In this document: piece by piece, positions 1 through 8,946 of the stretch
Layout: each line of letters begins with the position of its first letter
Position numbering within the stretch: position 1 is the stretch's first letter
From: VAZQ01 sp963827585
Lineage (GTDB): Bacteria > Pseudomonadota > Alphaproteobacteria > Rhizobiales > Xanthobacteraceae
DNA length: 64,000 nt
NCBI GenBank assembly: GCA_963827585.1
Contig: CAWHCK010000041.1
Coordinates: 102,328 to 166,327 of the forward strand
Direction: 5' to 3'
Position numbers and translations under genes: made by a program
Notes under the pieces: generated by a model
What the model saw: only the letters and a program-made list of their open reading frames with translations
What the model was told of the DNA's origin: nothing
Databases searched by the model: none

Positions 1-782
1 CCGCCTTGCGCGCGCTGATGGCCGGCAGCTCGATCCGCGCCTCGCACCTCGTCAACGACGACCGCGTGCAGGACCCTTATTGCCTGCGCTGCCAGCCGCA
101 GGTGATGGGCGCAGTGCTCGACCTCGCGCGCCAGGCAACGGCCACGCTGAGCACGGAAGCCAACGGCGTCTCCGACAACCCGCTCATCTTCGCCGACAGC
201 GGCGAGGCCCTGTCCGGCGGCAACTTCCATGGCGAACCGGTAGCGTTCGCCGCCGACATGCTGGCGATCGCGATCTGCGAGATCGGCTCGCTCGCCGAGC
301 GGCGCATCGCCATGCTGATCGATCCCGCGCTTTCCGGGCTGCCGGCTTTTCTGACGCCGCAGCCGGGTCTCAATTCCGGATTGATGCTGGCGCAGGTGAC
401 GGCGGCCGCGCTGGTCTCCGAGAACAAGCAGCGCGCCCATCCTGCCAGCGTCGATTCGATACCGACCTGCGCCAATCAGGAGGATCACGTGGCGATGTCG
501 GCGCACGCGGCGCGCCGGCTCGCCGCCATGGCGGAGAATGCCGTGAACGTGGCTGCGATCGAGCTCATCGCCGCCGCGCAAGGCTGCGACTTCCATGCGC
601 CGCTCGCGTCGAGCGCGCCGCTCGAGCGGGTGCGTGCGCTGCTGCGCGAGCGCGTAGCGAGGCTCGACCACGACCGCTACCTCGCTCCCGATATCGCGGC
701 GGCGGCCGATCTCGTGCGCTCCGGGGCGCTCACCGCCGCAGCCGATGTGAACCTGCCGAGCTTCGAAGGAGCAACTGCATGA
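1..782 (+). CDS. hutH: Histidine ammonia-lyase, C-terminal part
   Basis: Removes ammonia from L-histidine to give urocanate, the first step of histidine degradation. The 5' half, including the Ala-Ser-Gly segment that forms the MIO cofactor, lies before the window; about 259 residues of a usual ~510 remain. Visible aromatic ammonia-lyase signatures are QDPYCLRCQPQVMG near the start, SDNPLIF, and the NQEDHVAMS block. The stop overlaps the next start as ATGA, so it is translationally coupled to hutG, and hutU follows: a normal hut gene order. The frame is open from base 3. Confidence 0.95.
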   Translation, partial: ALRALMAGSSIRASHLVNDDRVQDPYCLRCQPQVMGAVLDLARQATATLSTEANGVSDNPLIFADSGEALSGGNFHGEPVAFAADMLAIAICEIGSLAERRIAMLIDPALSGLPAFLTPQPGLNSGLMLAQVTAAALVSENKQRAHPASVDSIPTCANQEDHVAMSAHAARRLAAMAENAVNVAAIELIAAAQGCDFHAPLASSAPLERVRALLRERVARLDHDRYLAPDIAAAADLVRSGALTAAADVNLPSFEGATA

Positions 783-1576
783 CGGAGCCTTGGCTGACCG
801 TGACGCGGGGCGACGCACCGCTTTTGGTGTCATTCCCGCACACCGGCGTGAGCGTCCCGGCGGAGTGCGAGGCCGCGCTCGTGTCGTTGCCGCTCGCACG
901 CCACGACGCCGATCGTCACATCGACAAGCTCTACGCCTTCGTCACCGAGCTCGGCGCGACGACCGTGCATACCGCGCTGTCGCGCACGGTGATCGACGTC
1001 AACCGCGATCCCTCCGGCGCGTCGCTCTACCCCGGGCAAACGACCACCGGCCTGCTGCCGACGGAAACCTTCGACGGCGTCCCGCTCTACCGCGACGGCC
1101 AGGCCCCTTCCCCGGAGGAGATCGAGCGGCGCAAGGCACTTTACTTCGCGCCCTATCACGCCGCGCTCGCCGCGGAGCTCGAGCGGCTGCGGGGCAAGCA
1201 TCCGCGGGTCGTGCTGTACGACTGCCATTCGATCCGCTCGATGATCCCCCGCCTGTTTGCGGGCGAGCTTCCGGTGTTCAACATCGGCACCAATTCAGGC
1301 AAGAGCTGCGACCTCCGCTTGGAAGCGGCGGTTGCCCGACGTTGCGCCGCGAGCGCGTGGTCGCACGTGGTCAACGGCCGTTTCACCGGCGGCTGGATCA
1401 CCCGCACCTACGGGCGACCCGCCGCGGGCATCCATGCCGTGCAGATGGAGCTGGCGATGCGCGGCTATCTCCCCGACGAGGGCGATCCGCCGCCGTGGGA
1501 CCCTGAGTTCGCCAAGCCGATCCAGCGGACCTTGCGCGCCGTGCTCGAGGACTGCCTCGCCTTTGCGCGCGGGTGA
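779..1576 (+). CDS. hutG: N-formylglutamate deformylase
   Basis: 265 residues, starting at the ATG that overlaps the hutH stop by four bases. Hydrolyses N-formylglutamate to glutamate and formate, the last step of the five-step histidine route. Recognisable N-formylglutamate amidohydrolase blocks are VSFPHTG near the N-terminus, IDVNRDPSG in the middle, YHAAL, and YDCHSIRS. Having HutG implies that formiminoglutamate is first deiminated by an HutF-type enzyme; hutF is not in this window. Cytoplasmic, metal dependent by family. Length is normal for the family. Confidence 0.93.
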   Translation: MTEPWLTVTRGDAPLLVSFPHTGVSVPAECEAALVSLPLARHDADRHIDKLYAFVTELGATTVHTALSRTVIDVNRDPSGASLYPGQTTTGLLPTETFDGVPLYRDGQAPSPEEIERRKALYFAPYHAALAAELERLRGKHPRVVLYDCHSIRSMIPRLFAGELPVFNIGTNSGKSCDLRLEAAVARRCAASAWSHVVNGRFTGGWITRTYGRPAAGIHAVQMELAMRGYLPDEGDPPPWDPEFAKPIQRTLRAVLEDCLAFARG

Positions 1577-1579
1577 CCT

Positions 1580-1743
1580 CTCGTGTCCCGGGCGAGTGCA
1601 GCGAAGCGTCTTCGCCGAGCGGAACGAGACCCGGGACCTAGTGCGAGACTCGCGAAGTGCAATATTGCGATCGAGCGTGCCGCGAGACTCCTGGGTCCCG
1701 GATCTTCGCTCGCGCAGCAGCGCTCGCTCGTCCGGGACACGAG
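1580..1743. repeat. Intergenic element with 12-bp terminal inverted repeats
   Basis: The hutG-hutU gap is bounded by CTCGTGTCCCGG at 1580-1591 and its exact reverse complement at 1732-1743. Inside there are further GACCCGGGAC and GGGTCCCGG segments (about 1638 and 1693), so the ~164-bp unit can fold on itself repeatedly. It holds no convincing ORF. It resembles palindromic intergenic elements or a miniature inverted-repeat element; no target-site duplication was established. Confidence 0.6.
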
Positions 1744-1783
1744 CGGCGTGCTATGAAATTGACCGCAAGATTGGGAACCATAA

Positions 1784-3451
1784 ATGCCCACGCGCCTGGA
1801 CAATACCCGCGTCATCCGCGCACCGCGCGGCACCGAACTGTCGGCCAAGAGCTGGCTGACCGAGGCGCCGCTGCGCATGCTGATGAACAATCTCGATCCC
1901 GAGGTGGCGGAGAACCCGCACGAGCTGGTGGTCTATGGCGGCGCGGGCCGCGCCGCGCGCGATTGGGACAGCTTCGATCGCATGGTGGCAGCCTTGCGCG
2001 ATCTCGAGGCGGACGAGACCTTGTGCGTGCAATCGGGAAAGCCCGTCGGCGTGTTTCGCACGCACGCGGACGCGCCGCGCGTGCTGATCGCGAACTCGAA
2101 CCTGGTCCCGCACTGGGCGACGCTCGACCATTTCAACGCGCTCGATCGCAAGGGCCTGATGATGTACGGCCAGATGACCGCCGGCTCCTGGATCTATATC
2201 GGCTCGCAGGGCATCGTGCAGGGCACCTACGAGACCTTTGCCGAGCTGTTGCGGCGCCACTACGGCGGCAGCCTTGCCGGCAAGTGGATCCTCACCGCCG
2301 GCCTCGGCGGCATGGGCGGCGCGCAGCCGCTCGCCGCCACCATGGCGGGTGCCTCGCTGCTGGCGATCGAGTGCCAGCCCTCGCGCATCGAGATGCGGCT
2401 CAAGACCGGCTATCTCGACGACCAGGCGAAGGATCTCGACGAGGCACTGGCGATGATGGAGCGCGCCGGCCGCGAGCGGAAACCGGTATCGGTCGGCGTG
2501 CTCGGCAACGCCGCCGAGATGCTGCCCGAGCTGGTGCGGCGGGGCGTGACGCCCGATGCGGTCACGGACCAGACCTCGGCGCACGATCCGATCAACGGCT
2601 ATCTGCCGGCGGGATGGACGCTGGCGGAATGGGAGGCGCGGCGCGCAGACGATCCGAAAGGGGTCGAGCGCGCGGCGAAAGCGTCCATGGCCATGCACGT
2701 GCGCGCGATGCTCGACTTCTGGCGGCGCGGCGTCCCGACCTTCGATTACGGCAACAATATCCGCCAGATGGCGAAGGAGGCGGGCGTTGCCGAAGCGTTC
2801 GACTTCCCGGGCTTCGTGCCGGCCTATATCCGCCCGCTGTTCTGCCGGGGCATCGGCCCGTTCCGCTGGGCCGCGCTGTCGGGCGATCCCGAAGATATTT
2901 TTCGCACCGACGCCAAGGTCAAGGAACTGATGCCGGATGAAGGCCATCTGCACCACTGGCTCGACATGGCGAAGTCGCGCATCAAATTCCAGGGCTTGCC
3001 CGCGCGCATCTGCTGGGTCGGGCTGGGCGACCGGCATCGCCTGGGGCTTGCCTTCAACGAGATGGTTGCGAAGGGCGAGCTCAAGGCGCCGATCGTGATC
3101 GGCCGCGACCATCTCGATTCCGGCTCGGTCGCGAGCCCCAATCGCGAGACCGAGGGCATGAAGGACGGCTCCGATGCGGTGTCGGATTGGCCGCTGATCA
3201 ACGCGCTGCTCAACTGCGCCTCGGGCGCGACCTGGGTCTCGTTCCACCACGGCGGCGGGGTCGGCATCGGCTTTTCGCAGCATGCCGGCATGGTCGTCGT
3301 GTGCGACGGCACGCCCGCTGCCGCGCGACGGATCGAACGGGTGTTATGGAACGATCCCGCCTCCGGCGTGATGCGCCACGCCGACGCCGGCTACGAGGAT
3401 GCGATCGCCTGTGCGCGCGAGCACAGGCTCAAGCTGCCGAGCCTGCCGTAA
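1784..3451 (+). CDS. hutU: Urocanate hydratase
   Basis: 555 residues, full length for urocanase. Converts urocanate to imidazolonepropionate with a tightly bound NAD+. Family blocks are all present: VVYGGAGRAARDW, AGLGGMGGAQPLA (nucleotide-binding loop), QTSAHDP, LFCRGIGPFRW with the conserved active-site cysteine, CWVGLGDRHRLGLAFNEMV, and SFHHGGGVGIGFSQHAG near the C-terminus. It lies on the same strand as hutG, separated by the inverted-repeat element, which may sit inside the transcript. The ribosome binding site is weak. Cytoplasmic. Confidence 0.97.
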   Translation: MPTRLDNTRVIRAPRGTELSAKSWLTEAPLRMLMNNLDPEVAENPHELVVYGGAGRAARDWDSFDRMVAALRDLEADETLCVQSGKPVGVFRTHADAPRVLIANSNLVPHWATLDHFNALDRKGLMMYGQMTAGSWIYIGSQGIVQGTYETFAELLRRHYGGSLAGKWILTAGLGGMGGAQPLAATMAGASLLAIECQPSRIEMRLKTGYLDDQAKDLDEALAMMERAGRERKPVSVGVLGNAAEMLPELVRRGVTPDAVTDQTSAHDPINGYLPAGWTLAEWEARRADDPKGVERAAKASMAMHVRAMLDFWRRGVPTFDYGNNIRQMAKEAGVAEAFDFPGFVPAYIRPLFCRGIGPFRWAALSGDPEDIFRTDAKVKELMPDEGHLHHWLDMAKSRIKFQGLPARICWVGLGDRHRLGLAFNEMVAKGELKAPIVIGRDHLDSGSVASPNRETEGMKDGSDAVSDWPLINALLNCASGATWVSFHHGGGVGIGFSQHAGMVVVCDGTPAAARRIERVLWNDPASGVMRHADAGYEDAIACAREHRLKLPSLP

Positions 3452-3467
3452 TGCGGCTTCACGGCAC

Positions 3468-4265
3468 CTACGCCACGCGGGAGGCGGCTTCGGCGGCAAG
3501 CACTGCCTCGGTCCGAATCTCCTCCGTCAGCCGTGCCTTGAGCGCGGAGAATTCCGGGCTGGTCTTGATCGTGTAGTGGCGCGGGTGCGGCAGGTCGATC
3601 GCCACCTCGGCCTTGATCCGTCCCGGCCGCGCCGTCATCACCACCACGCGCGAGCCGAGAAAGATCGCCTCCTCGATGTCGTGGGTCACGAACAGCACGG
3701 TCTTGCGCGCGCGCTCCCAGATGTCGAGCAGGAGTTCCTGCATCAGCGCCCGGGTCTGGTTGTCGAGCGCGCCGAACGGCTCATCGAGCAGGAGGATCTC
3801 GGGATCGTTGGCAAGCGCACGGGCGATGGCGGTGCGCTGCTGCATGCCGCCGGACAACTGCTTCGGGTAATGGTGCTCGAAGCCGGCCAGGCCGATCCGT
3901 CCGACCCATTCGCGTACGGCCTCGCCGCGCCGCTCTCGCGCCACGCCCTTCTCGCGCAAACCGAAGGCGATGTTGTCCGCGACCGTCAGCCACGGGAACA
4001 AGGTATAGGACTGGAACACCATGCCCCGGTCGGGACCGGGTTCGACCACCGGCTTGCCGTTCAAGACGATGCGGCCGGCGGTCGGCCGATCGAGTCCGGC
4101 GACGAGCCGCAGCAATGTGGACTTGCCGCAGCCCGACGGCCCGAGGATGGTGACGAAGTCGTTATCGGAAATCTGGAGATTCGTCGGCTCGAGCGCGCGC
4201 GTGGGCTTGCCGCGGCGCACGCCGGGGAAGATGCGCGAGACGTTCTCGATCACGAGCTTGCTCAC
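3468..4265 (-). CDS. ABC transporter ATP-binding protein (NitT/TauT type)
   Basis: Energises an importer of the nitrate/sulfonate/taurine family. In order: Walker A GPSGCGKST, Q-loop VFQSYTLFPW, signature LSGGMQQR, Walker B ILLLDEPFGALD, switch histidine in FVTHDIEEA, typical of SsuB/TauB-like ATPases. The chosen GTG (265 residues) overlaps the permease stop by four bases (GTGA) and gives the usual start SKLVIENVSRIF; an ATG at 4301 would add 12 residues and overlap the permease by 40 bases. Last gene of a binding protein-permease-ATPase operon. Substrate unknown. Confidence 0.9.
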   Translation of the reverse strand: MSKLVIENVSRIFPGVRRGKPTRALEPTNLQISDNDFVTILGPSGCGKSTLLRLVAGLDRPTAGRIVLNGKPVVEPGPDRGMVFQSYTLFPWLTVADNIAFGLREKGVARERRGEAVREWVGRIGLAGFEHHYPKQLSGGMQQRTAIARALANDPEILLLDEPFGALDNQTRALMQELLLDIWERARKTVLFVTHDIEEAIFLGSRVVVMTARPGRIKAEVAIDLPHPRHYTIKTSPEFSALKARLTEEIRTEAVLAAEAASRVA

Positions 4266-5035
4266 GCCAGGCTCCAGGGAAACAGCCGCCGGTTTCCCCA
4301 TTTGAACAGAAAGTCGGAAATCAATCCGATGACGCCGATCACGATGATGCCGAAGATGATCTGGCCGGTGGCGAGCAGCGCCTGGCTGTCGGTGATCATG
4401 TGGCCGATCCCGGACGACGAGCCGATCAACTCGGCGACGATCACATAGGTCCAGGCCCAGCCCAGCACGAGCCGCAAGATCTCCGCGATGTCGGGAGCCG
4501 ACGCCGGGATCAAGACGCGGCCGACAATGCCGCGGTCGCGCGCCCCGAGCGTCAAGGCGGCCTCGACCAGGTCGCGGCGCACGCCCGCAACGGTCAGCGC
4601 CACCATCAGCACGAGCTGGAACACCGAACCGATGAAGATGACGAGAAGCTTCTGCAACTCGCCGATGCCGGCCCAGAGGATCAACAGCGGGATGAAGGCG
4701 GAGGCCGGCAAGTAGCGCGCGAACGAGACGAACGGCTCGAGGAACGCCTCGATCGGCTTGTAGGTGCCCATCAGAATGCCGAGCGGCACGGCGACCAGGG
4801 CGGCGAGCACAAAACCACCCAGGACGCGCCAGATCGTAATGCCGATGTCGCCGAGGAAGCCGTGCTTGGTCAGAAGGTCGTAGCCTTCCTCGACCATGGT
4901 GAGAGGGTCGGCCAGGAAGGTCTTCGAGACATGGCCGCCCAGCGTGACATAGCTCCAGGCGGCCAGGAACAGAATGAAGAACAGGATGCCGAGCGCGACG
5001 CGGGCCGTGTTCGAGATCGGCGCCAGGGGCTTCAT
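4262..5035 (-). CDS. ABC transporter permease (NitT/TauT type)
   Basis: 257 residues, inner-membrane channel subunit. A first membrane helix at about residues 12-32 is followed by five or so helices typical of the BPD_transp_1 fold. The EAA-like loop that docks on the ATPase is visible around LVEAALTLGARDRGIVGRVLIPASAPDI. It is translationally coupled to the downstream ATPase and lies about 250 bases after the binding-protein gene, with a palindromic repeat in the gap. Partner specificity is inferred only from the operon. Confidence 0.92.
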   Translation of the reverse strand: MKPLAPISNTARVALGILFFILFLAAWSYVTLGGHVSKTFLADPLTMVEEGYDLLTKHGFLGDIGITIWRVLGGFVLAALVAVPLGILMGTYKPIEAFLEPFVSFARYLPASAFIPLLILWAGIGELQKLLVIFIGSVFQLVLMVALTVAGVRRDLVEAALTLGARDRGIVGRVLIPASAPDIAEILRLVLGWAWTYVIVAELIGSSSGIGHMITDSQALLATGQIIFGIIVIGVIGLISDFLFKWGNRRLFPWSLA

Positions 5036-5092
5036 GCCGCGGCCCTACGAGGGTCCAGATCATCCGGTCGGCAATACGTGCCGTCATTCCTA

Positions 5093-5188
5093 GCGCATGT
5101 TCCGGAAAAGTGGGCACCGGTTTTCCGATTAGAACATGCGCAAAATCGAAGAATTCAGTGCACATCCCGATTCAACCCAATCGGGATG
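5093..5188. repeat. Composite palindromic repeat, family A copy 1
   Basis: Two adjacent imperfect palindromes. The first (5093-5141) begins GCGCATGTTCCGGAAAAG, carries a central CACCGGTTTTCC, and ends GAACATGCGC. The second (5163-5188) pairs CATCCCGATT with AATCGGGATG. Related copies are at 34772-34873, 48653-48751 and 49877-49919. It lies between the binding protein and permease genes of one operon, where such elements often sit and may stabilise or attenuate the transcript. Confidence 0.85.
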
Positions 5189-5287
5189 CGCGCTAGCGGC
5201 GCGCAACGCCGCAATCTCGGCGGCGGTCTCTCCCTGACGAGGGCGGCCGCTCGGATGAAGGCGCCTACCGAACGATCCGGCAGGCCG

Positions 5288-6250
5288 TCACTGAATGAAT
5301 CGCGTGTCCGCGAGCTTCGGCAGATCCGGGATCTGCTTGATGATGCCGATCTCGAGCAGCAGGTCGGCGGCCTCTTTCGAGAACGTGTTGAACTCGCCGG
5401 TGAAGAAGACCTTGTTGGCGGCCTGATCCTGCCAGCGCAGATATTTCGCCGAGTTGCCGAACTGCTCGCCGGACTGCTTCACGTCGGTGCCCATGAGCTC
5501 GTAGGCCTTGCTCTGGTCGCTCTTGATCATCTCGAGGGCTTCGAAATAGCTCTTCACCAGCGCCTTCACCGCCGCGTCATTTTCCGCAATGAATTTGGGC
5601 GTACAGCCGAACGTGTCCATGACCATCGGATAGTCGAGCGTGGTGGCGATGATCTTGCCCGCTTCCGGTTTCGCGCGCACGGCCGAGAGGTACGGCTCGT
5701 AGGTCATGGCGACGTCGTTCTGGCCGGCAATGAAGGCTTGCGCCGCAGCCGCGGGCTCCATGTTGACGACGGTGACGTCCTTGACCGTGAGACCGTTCTT
5801 CTTGAGGAACCAGGCCAGCGTGAAATAGGGCGCAGTGCCGGGTGCGGACGCCGCAACCGTCTTGCCTTTCACGTCCTTGATGGAAGCAACGTTGTTGCGC
5901 ACGACCATGCCGTCGGCGCCATACGACTTGTCCATCTGAAAAAGCTGCGTGGTGGCAACGCCGTTGGCGTTCCAGACGATCCAGGTCTCGACCGTCGTGG
6001 CCGCGCACTGGATATCGCCTGAGGCGATGGCGAGGTGCCGGCTCGCCTGGGGAATTTTCTTGATGCTGACGTCCAAGCCGTTCTTCGCGAAGATTCCGGC
6101 CTCCTTGGCGAGCGTGAGCGGCGCAAAGCCCGTCCACCCGGATATTCCGATGGCGACCTTGGTTCCCTGCCCGACCGCCGACGGGGCCATAAGAGACGTG
6201 GCCATAAAAGATGCAGCGAGTGCAATCGCGACAATCCTGATCGATGTCAT
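5288..6250 (-). CDS. ABC transporter substrate-binding protein (NMT1/SsuA-like)
   Basis: 320 residues. Periplasmic receptor for the importer encoded downstream. An N-terminal signal peptide runs to about residue 27 (hydrophobic stretch, then PSAVGQG). The mature part opens with IGISGWTGFAPLTLAKEAGIF, the usual first strand and helix of NitT/TauT receptors, and has the QAFIAGQNDVAMTYEPY hinge block. The start MTSIRI was chosen because GGAG stands six bases ahead; an upstream ATG 30 bases earlier lacks a good site. Its substrate cannot be deduced. Confidence 0.9.
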   Translation of the reverse strand: MTSIRIVAIALAASFMATSLMAPSAVGQGTKVAIGISGWTGFAPLTLAKEAGIFAKNGLDVSIKKIPQASRHLAIASGDIQCAATTVETWIVWNANGVATTQLFQMDKSYGADGMVVRNNVASIKDVKGKTVAASAPGTAPYFTLAWFLKKNGLTVKDVTVVNMEPAAAAQAFIAGQNDVAMTYEPYLSAVRAKPEAGKIIATTLDYPMVMDTFGCTPKFIAENDAAVKALVKSYFEALEMIKSDQSKAYELMGTDVKQSGEQFGNSAKYLRWQDQAANKVFFTGEFNTFSKEAADLLLEIGIIKQIPDLPKLADTRFIQ

Positions 6251-6391
6251 GTTCCGCTCCATCCTGGAACAGGTTTGCATAATTCATGCCAGCACGCTGC
6301 CTCAGGCGAGTCAAACGCGTGAGCCGATGTCACACTGCCGCATCGTGCATCGACCCGCACAGCAATCGGACATCGCCTGTAGGACGATCGG

Positions 6392-6418
6392 AAAAGGCCG
6401 CCCCTGCTGGGGGCGGCC
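6392..6418 (-). terminator. Rho-independent terminator
   Basis: On the minus strand a 9-bp GC stem (GGCCGCCCC pairing GGGGCGGCC, loop of five) is followed directly by TTTT. It lies 37 bases past the stop of the gene at 6455-6868 and so most likely ends that transcript. Confidence 0.8.
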
Positions 6419-6454
6419 CCTGACATCTTGCGCTTGCATCTCGGCGTCGACGAA

Positions 6455-6868
6455 TTATCCGACGTAGGCGACGCGCTCCTGAGCCTCCGCCTCGGCCGCG
6501 GTCGTCGGCTGGGCGGGAAGCTGCAGCACGGTTGCCTCTTGACCTTCGAGAAGATCGGTCAGGAGAACCGTCTGCCCGTCCGGAAATTCGAGGGCATCAT
6601 GATGAACGCGTGGTTGGTCCTTGTTGACCTGCCGAAAGATCGCCGTTTCGTAGGTCATCCTGCGCGCACCCAAGCCAAGAAATCCAGATGCCGTGCAGGC
6701 GACCTCCCGGGAAAACGCAAGCTCGGTTCCGGGCAGGACGCAGACCGCCGTAGTGGCATCTTCGGGCGAGGCAAACCCACGAGTGCCGGTACCAAAGTTG
6801 CGCGTCGTGAGCTTGTCGCCAACTTTTGCAGCACGCGACTTCACATTGTGAAGACTGTAGTCGCACAT
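6455..6868 (-). CDS. Conserved hypothetical protein (MCDYSL family)
   Basis: 137 residues beginning MCDYSLHNVKSRAAKVGDKL, with a strong GAGGAG site upstream and its own terminator downstream, so it is probably monocistronic. I recognise the pattern of a small uncharacterised family seen in proteobacteria and cyanobacteria, which keeps GTRGFASPED, CVLPGTELAF and the block FRQVNKDQPRVHHDALEFPDG. No signal peptide or membrane segment; probably a compact soluble beta-rich protein. The conserved HHDALEFPDG stretch and Cys residues could bind metal, but function is unknown. Confidence 0.75.
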   Translation of the reverse strand: MCDYSLHNVKSRAAKVGDKLTTRNFGTGTRGFASPEDATTAVCVLPGTELAFSREVACTASGFLGLGARRMTYETAIFRQVNKDQPRVHHDALEFPDGQTVLLTDLLEGQEATVLQLPAQPTTAAEAEAQERVAYVG

Positions 6869-6978
6869 GGTGAGGACTCCTCTCTTGCAGGCCCCCCGCT
6901 CATTGCTCCCACTGTCCGATTCAAAGCAAAAAAGGTGCCATTCTTGTGGCAGGCCAAAAAAAGCGTAGACTTGTCCCC

Positions 6979-8265
6979 CTACGATTCGGCACCCGCCTCG
7001 ATCACGTCGTCGAGCGTACGCAAGCCTGTACGCAGCGCGTTGACCAGCACCGCCATGTTGCCGGGCGGATGGCGGTTGGTGCGCATCAGTTCGTGCGCAT
7101 GCGGGATCTTGCTCCAGGGAAATACCTCGCTCATGCAGGGATCGATGCGGCGGTCGAGCACGAACTGATTTGCCGCCGAGGCCTGCTTGAGATGGGCGAA
7201 ATGCGAGCCCTGCACGCGCTTCTGCCGCATCCACACGTAGCGCGCATCGAACGTCAGGTTGTAGCCCGAGGTACCGGCGCAGAACACCACCATGCCGCCG
7301 CGCTTCACGACCAGGCAGGAGACCGGAAACGTCGCCTCGCCTGGATGCTCGAACACGATGTCGACGTCGCGCTTGCCGGTGATGTCCCAGATCGCTTTGC
7401 CGAACTTGCGCGCCTCCTTGACCCAGGCGTCGTATTCCGCGCTGCCGACCTTCGGCATCTGGCCCCAGCAGGAAAAATCCTTGCGGTTGATCGCGCCCTT
7501 GGCGCCGAGCTGCATGACGTAGTCGCGCTTGCTTTCATCCGAAATGATGCCGATGGCGTTGGCGCCGGACGCCGCCGCGAGCTGCACCCCGAAGACCCCG
7601 AGACCGCCGGAGGCGCCCCATACCAGCACGTGGTCGCCCGGCTTCAAGGTATGCGGCGGATGGCCATAGAGCATGCGGTAGGCGGTCGCGAGCGTGAGCG
7701 TGTAGCAGGCCGCCTCCTCCCAGGTCAGATGCGCCGGCTTCGGCATGAGCTGGCGTGACTGCACGCGGCAGAACTGCGCGAACGAGCCGTCCGGCGTCTC
7801 GTAGCCCCAGATGCGCTGCGAGGGCGACAGCAACGGATCGCCGCCGTTGCATTCCTCGTCGTCGCCATCGTCCTGATTGCAGTGGATGATGACTTCGTCG
7901 CCCGCCTTCCAGCGACGGACCTTCGCGCCGCAGGCCCAAACGACGCCCGACGCATCGGAGCCCGCGACGTGGAAAGGATTCTTGTGCACGTCGAGCGGCG
8001 AGATCGGGACGCCGAGGCCGGCCCACACGCCATTGTAGTTGACGCCGCCGGCCATCACGTAGACCAGCACCTCGTCCTCGCCGATCGGCCAGGTCGGCAG
8101 CACTTCGAGCTGCATCGACGTTTCGGGCGGACCGTGGCGCTCCTTGCGAATCGCCCAGGCATGCATCTGCGCCGGCACGTGGCCGAGCGGAGGCACTTCG
8201 CCGATGTCATAGAGATCCTTGAGCACCGCCGCCCGCGGCGGCTTCGCAATCACGACGGCCGGCAT
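6979..8265 (-). CDS. ccr: Crotonyl-CoA carboxylase/reductase
   Basis: 428 residues. Reductively carboxylates crotonyl-CoA with NADPH and CO2 to (2S)-ethylmalonyl-CoA, the key step of the ethylmalonyl-CoA pathway that replaces the glyoxylate bypass. Medium-chain reductase fold: catalytic domain with VMAGGVNYNGVWA, WGYETPDGSFAQF, nucleotide loop VWGASGGLGVFGVQLA, and the C-terminal SHFAHLKQASAANQ block typical of Ccr rather than plain quinone reductases. The start has GGAG seven bases ahead. It lies divergent from ethylmalonyl-CoA mutase, the enzyme two steps later, which supports the call. Confidence 0.95.
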   Translation of the reverse strand: MPAVVIAKPPRAAVLKDLYDIGEVPPLGHVPAQMHAWAIRKERHGPPETSMQLEVLPTWPIGEDEVLVYVMAGGVNYNGVWAGLGVPISPLDVHKNPFHVAGSDASGVVWACGAKVRRWKAGDEVIIHCNQDDGDDEECNGGDPLLSPSQRIWGYETPDGSFAQFCRVQSRQLMPKPAHLTWEEAACYTLTLATAYRMLYGHPPHTLKPGDHVLVWGASGGLGVFGVQLAAASGANAIGIISDESKRDYVMQLGAKGAINRKDFSCWGQMPKVGSAEYDAWVKEARKFGKAIWDITGKRDVDIVFEHPGEATFPVSCLVVKRGGMVVFCAGTSGYNLTFDARYVWMRQKRVQGSHFAHLKQASAANQFVLDRRIDPCMSEVFPWSKIPHAHELMRTNRHPPGNMAVLVNALRTGLRTLDDVIEAGAES

Positions 8266-8481
8266 GGGGTGTCTCCACAAATAGCAACGCACGATCAGTT
8301 TGCCGCATTTTATGCTGCGCCGCAATATCGACCCGTTGCACACCTCGATAACGCGTGCGACGGTCTCTGGTGCCGCACGCGCGCGTCGGCTGACAGTCTG
8401 GCCGGCTTGCGCTATGCTACTAAAGTTGCATCGCAAAACGCGGCGGGACGCTCGTGCCCTGCCGGTTGGGGGAGGGACATC

Positions 8482-8736
8482 GTGATTGGAATCGACAGCA
8501 TCATCATCATGATCATTGTCGGCGCGATCGCCGGCTGGTTGGCCGGGCAAATCGTGCGCGGCTTTGGATTCGGACTGCTCTGGAACATCATCATCGGCAT
8601 CGTGGGTGCCTTCATCGGCGTCTGGCTGCTCCGGCAATTGGGCTTCATGCCGTTCGCCGGCTTCATCGGCTCGATCGTCAACGCCACGATCGGCGCCGTT
8701 ATTCTGTTGGTCATCGTCGGCTTCATCAGACGCTAA
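8482..8736 (+). CDS. GlsB/YeaQ/YmgE family membrane protein
   Basis: 84 residues starting at GTG with an ideal GGAGGG site. Three hydrophobic helices with many glycines; the order IGAIAGWLAG, then GLLWNIIIGIVGAFIG, then GSIVNATIGAVILL is characteristic of the small transglycosylase-associated (YeaQ/YmgE) family. Members are inner-membrane, often stress induced, with no proven biochemical role. It lies between the divergent ccr and ecm genes, which may be chance. Confidence 0.88.
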   Translation: MIGIDSIIIMIIVGAIAGWLAGQIVRGFGFGLLWNIIIGIVGAFIGVWLLRQLGFMPFAGFIGSIVNATIGAVILLVIVGFIRR

Positions 8737-8946
8737 CGCAGATATCTCCGCCGCGTCGCGCGCCGCGGCGAGGCACCAGGTTCGAACCTTACGACGCGGG
8801 TTGCGTTTCAAGCACAGCCGCGCGGCTGAAGGCATTCGGCTCGCTGCCCACCATGCGCCGATGAAGAATGACGCTTGCGACTGAACGGGGAGTATGGTGC
8901 ACTGCACAATCGCGAGGCAGGTGACCGGGCCAAGCGAGGCGACCAC

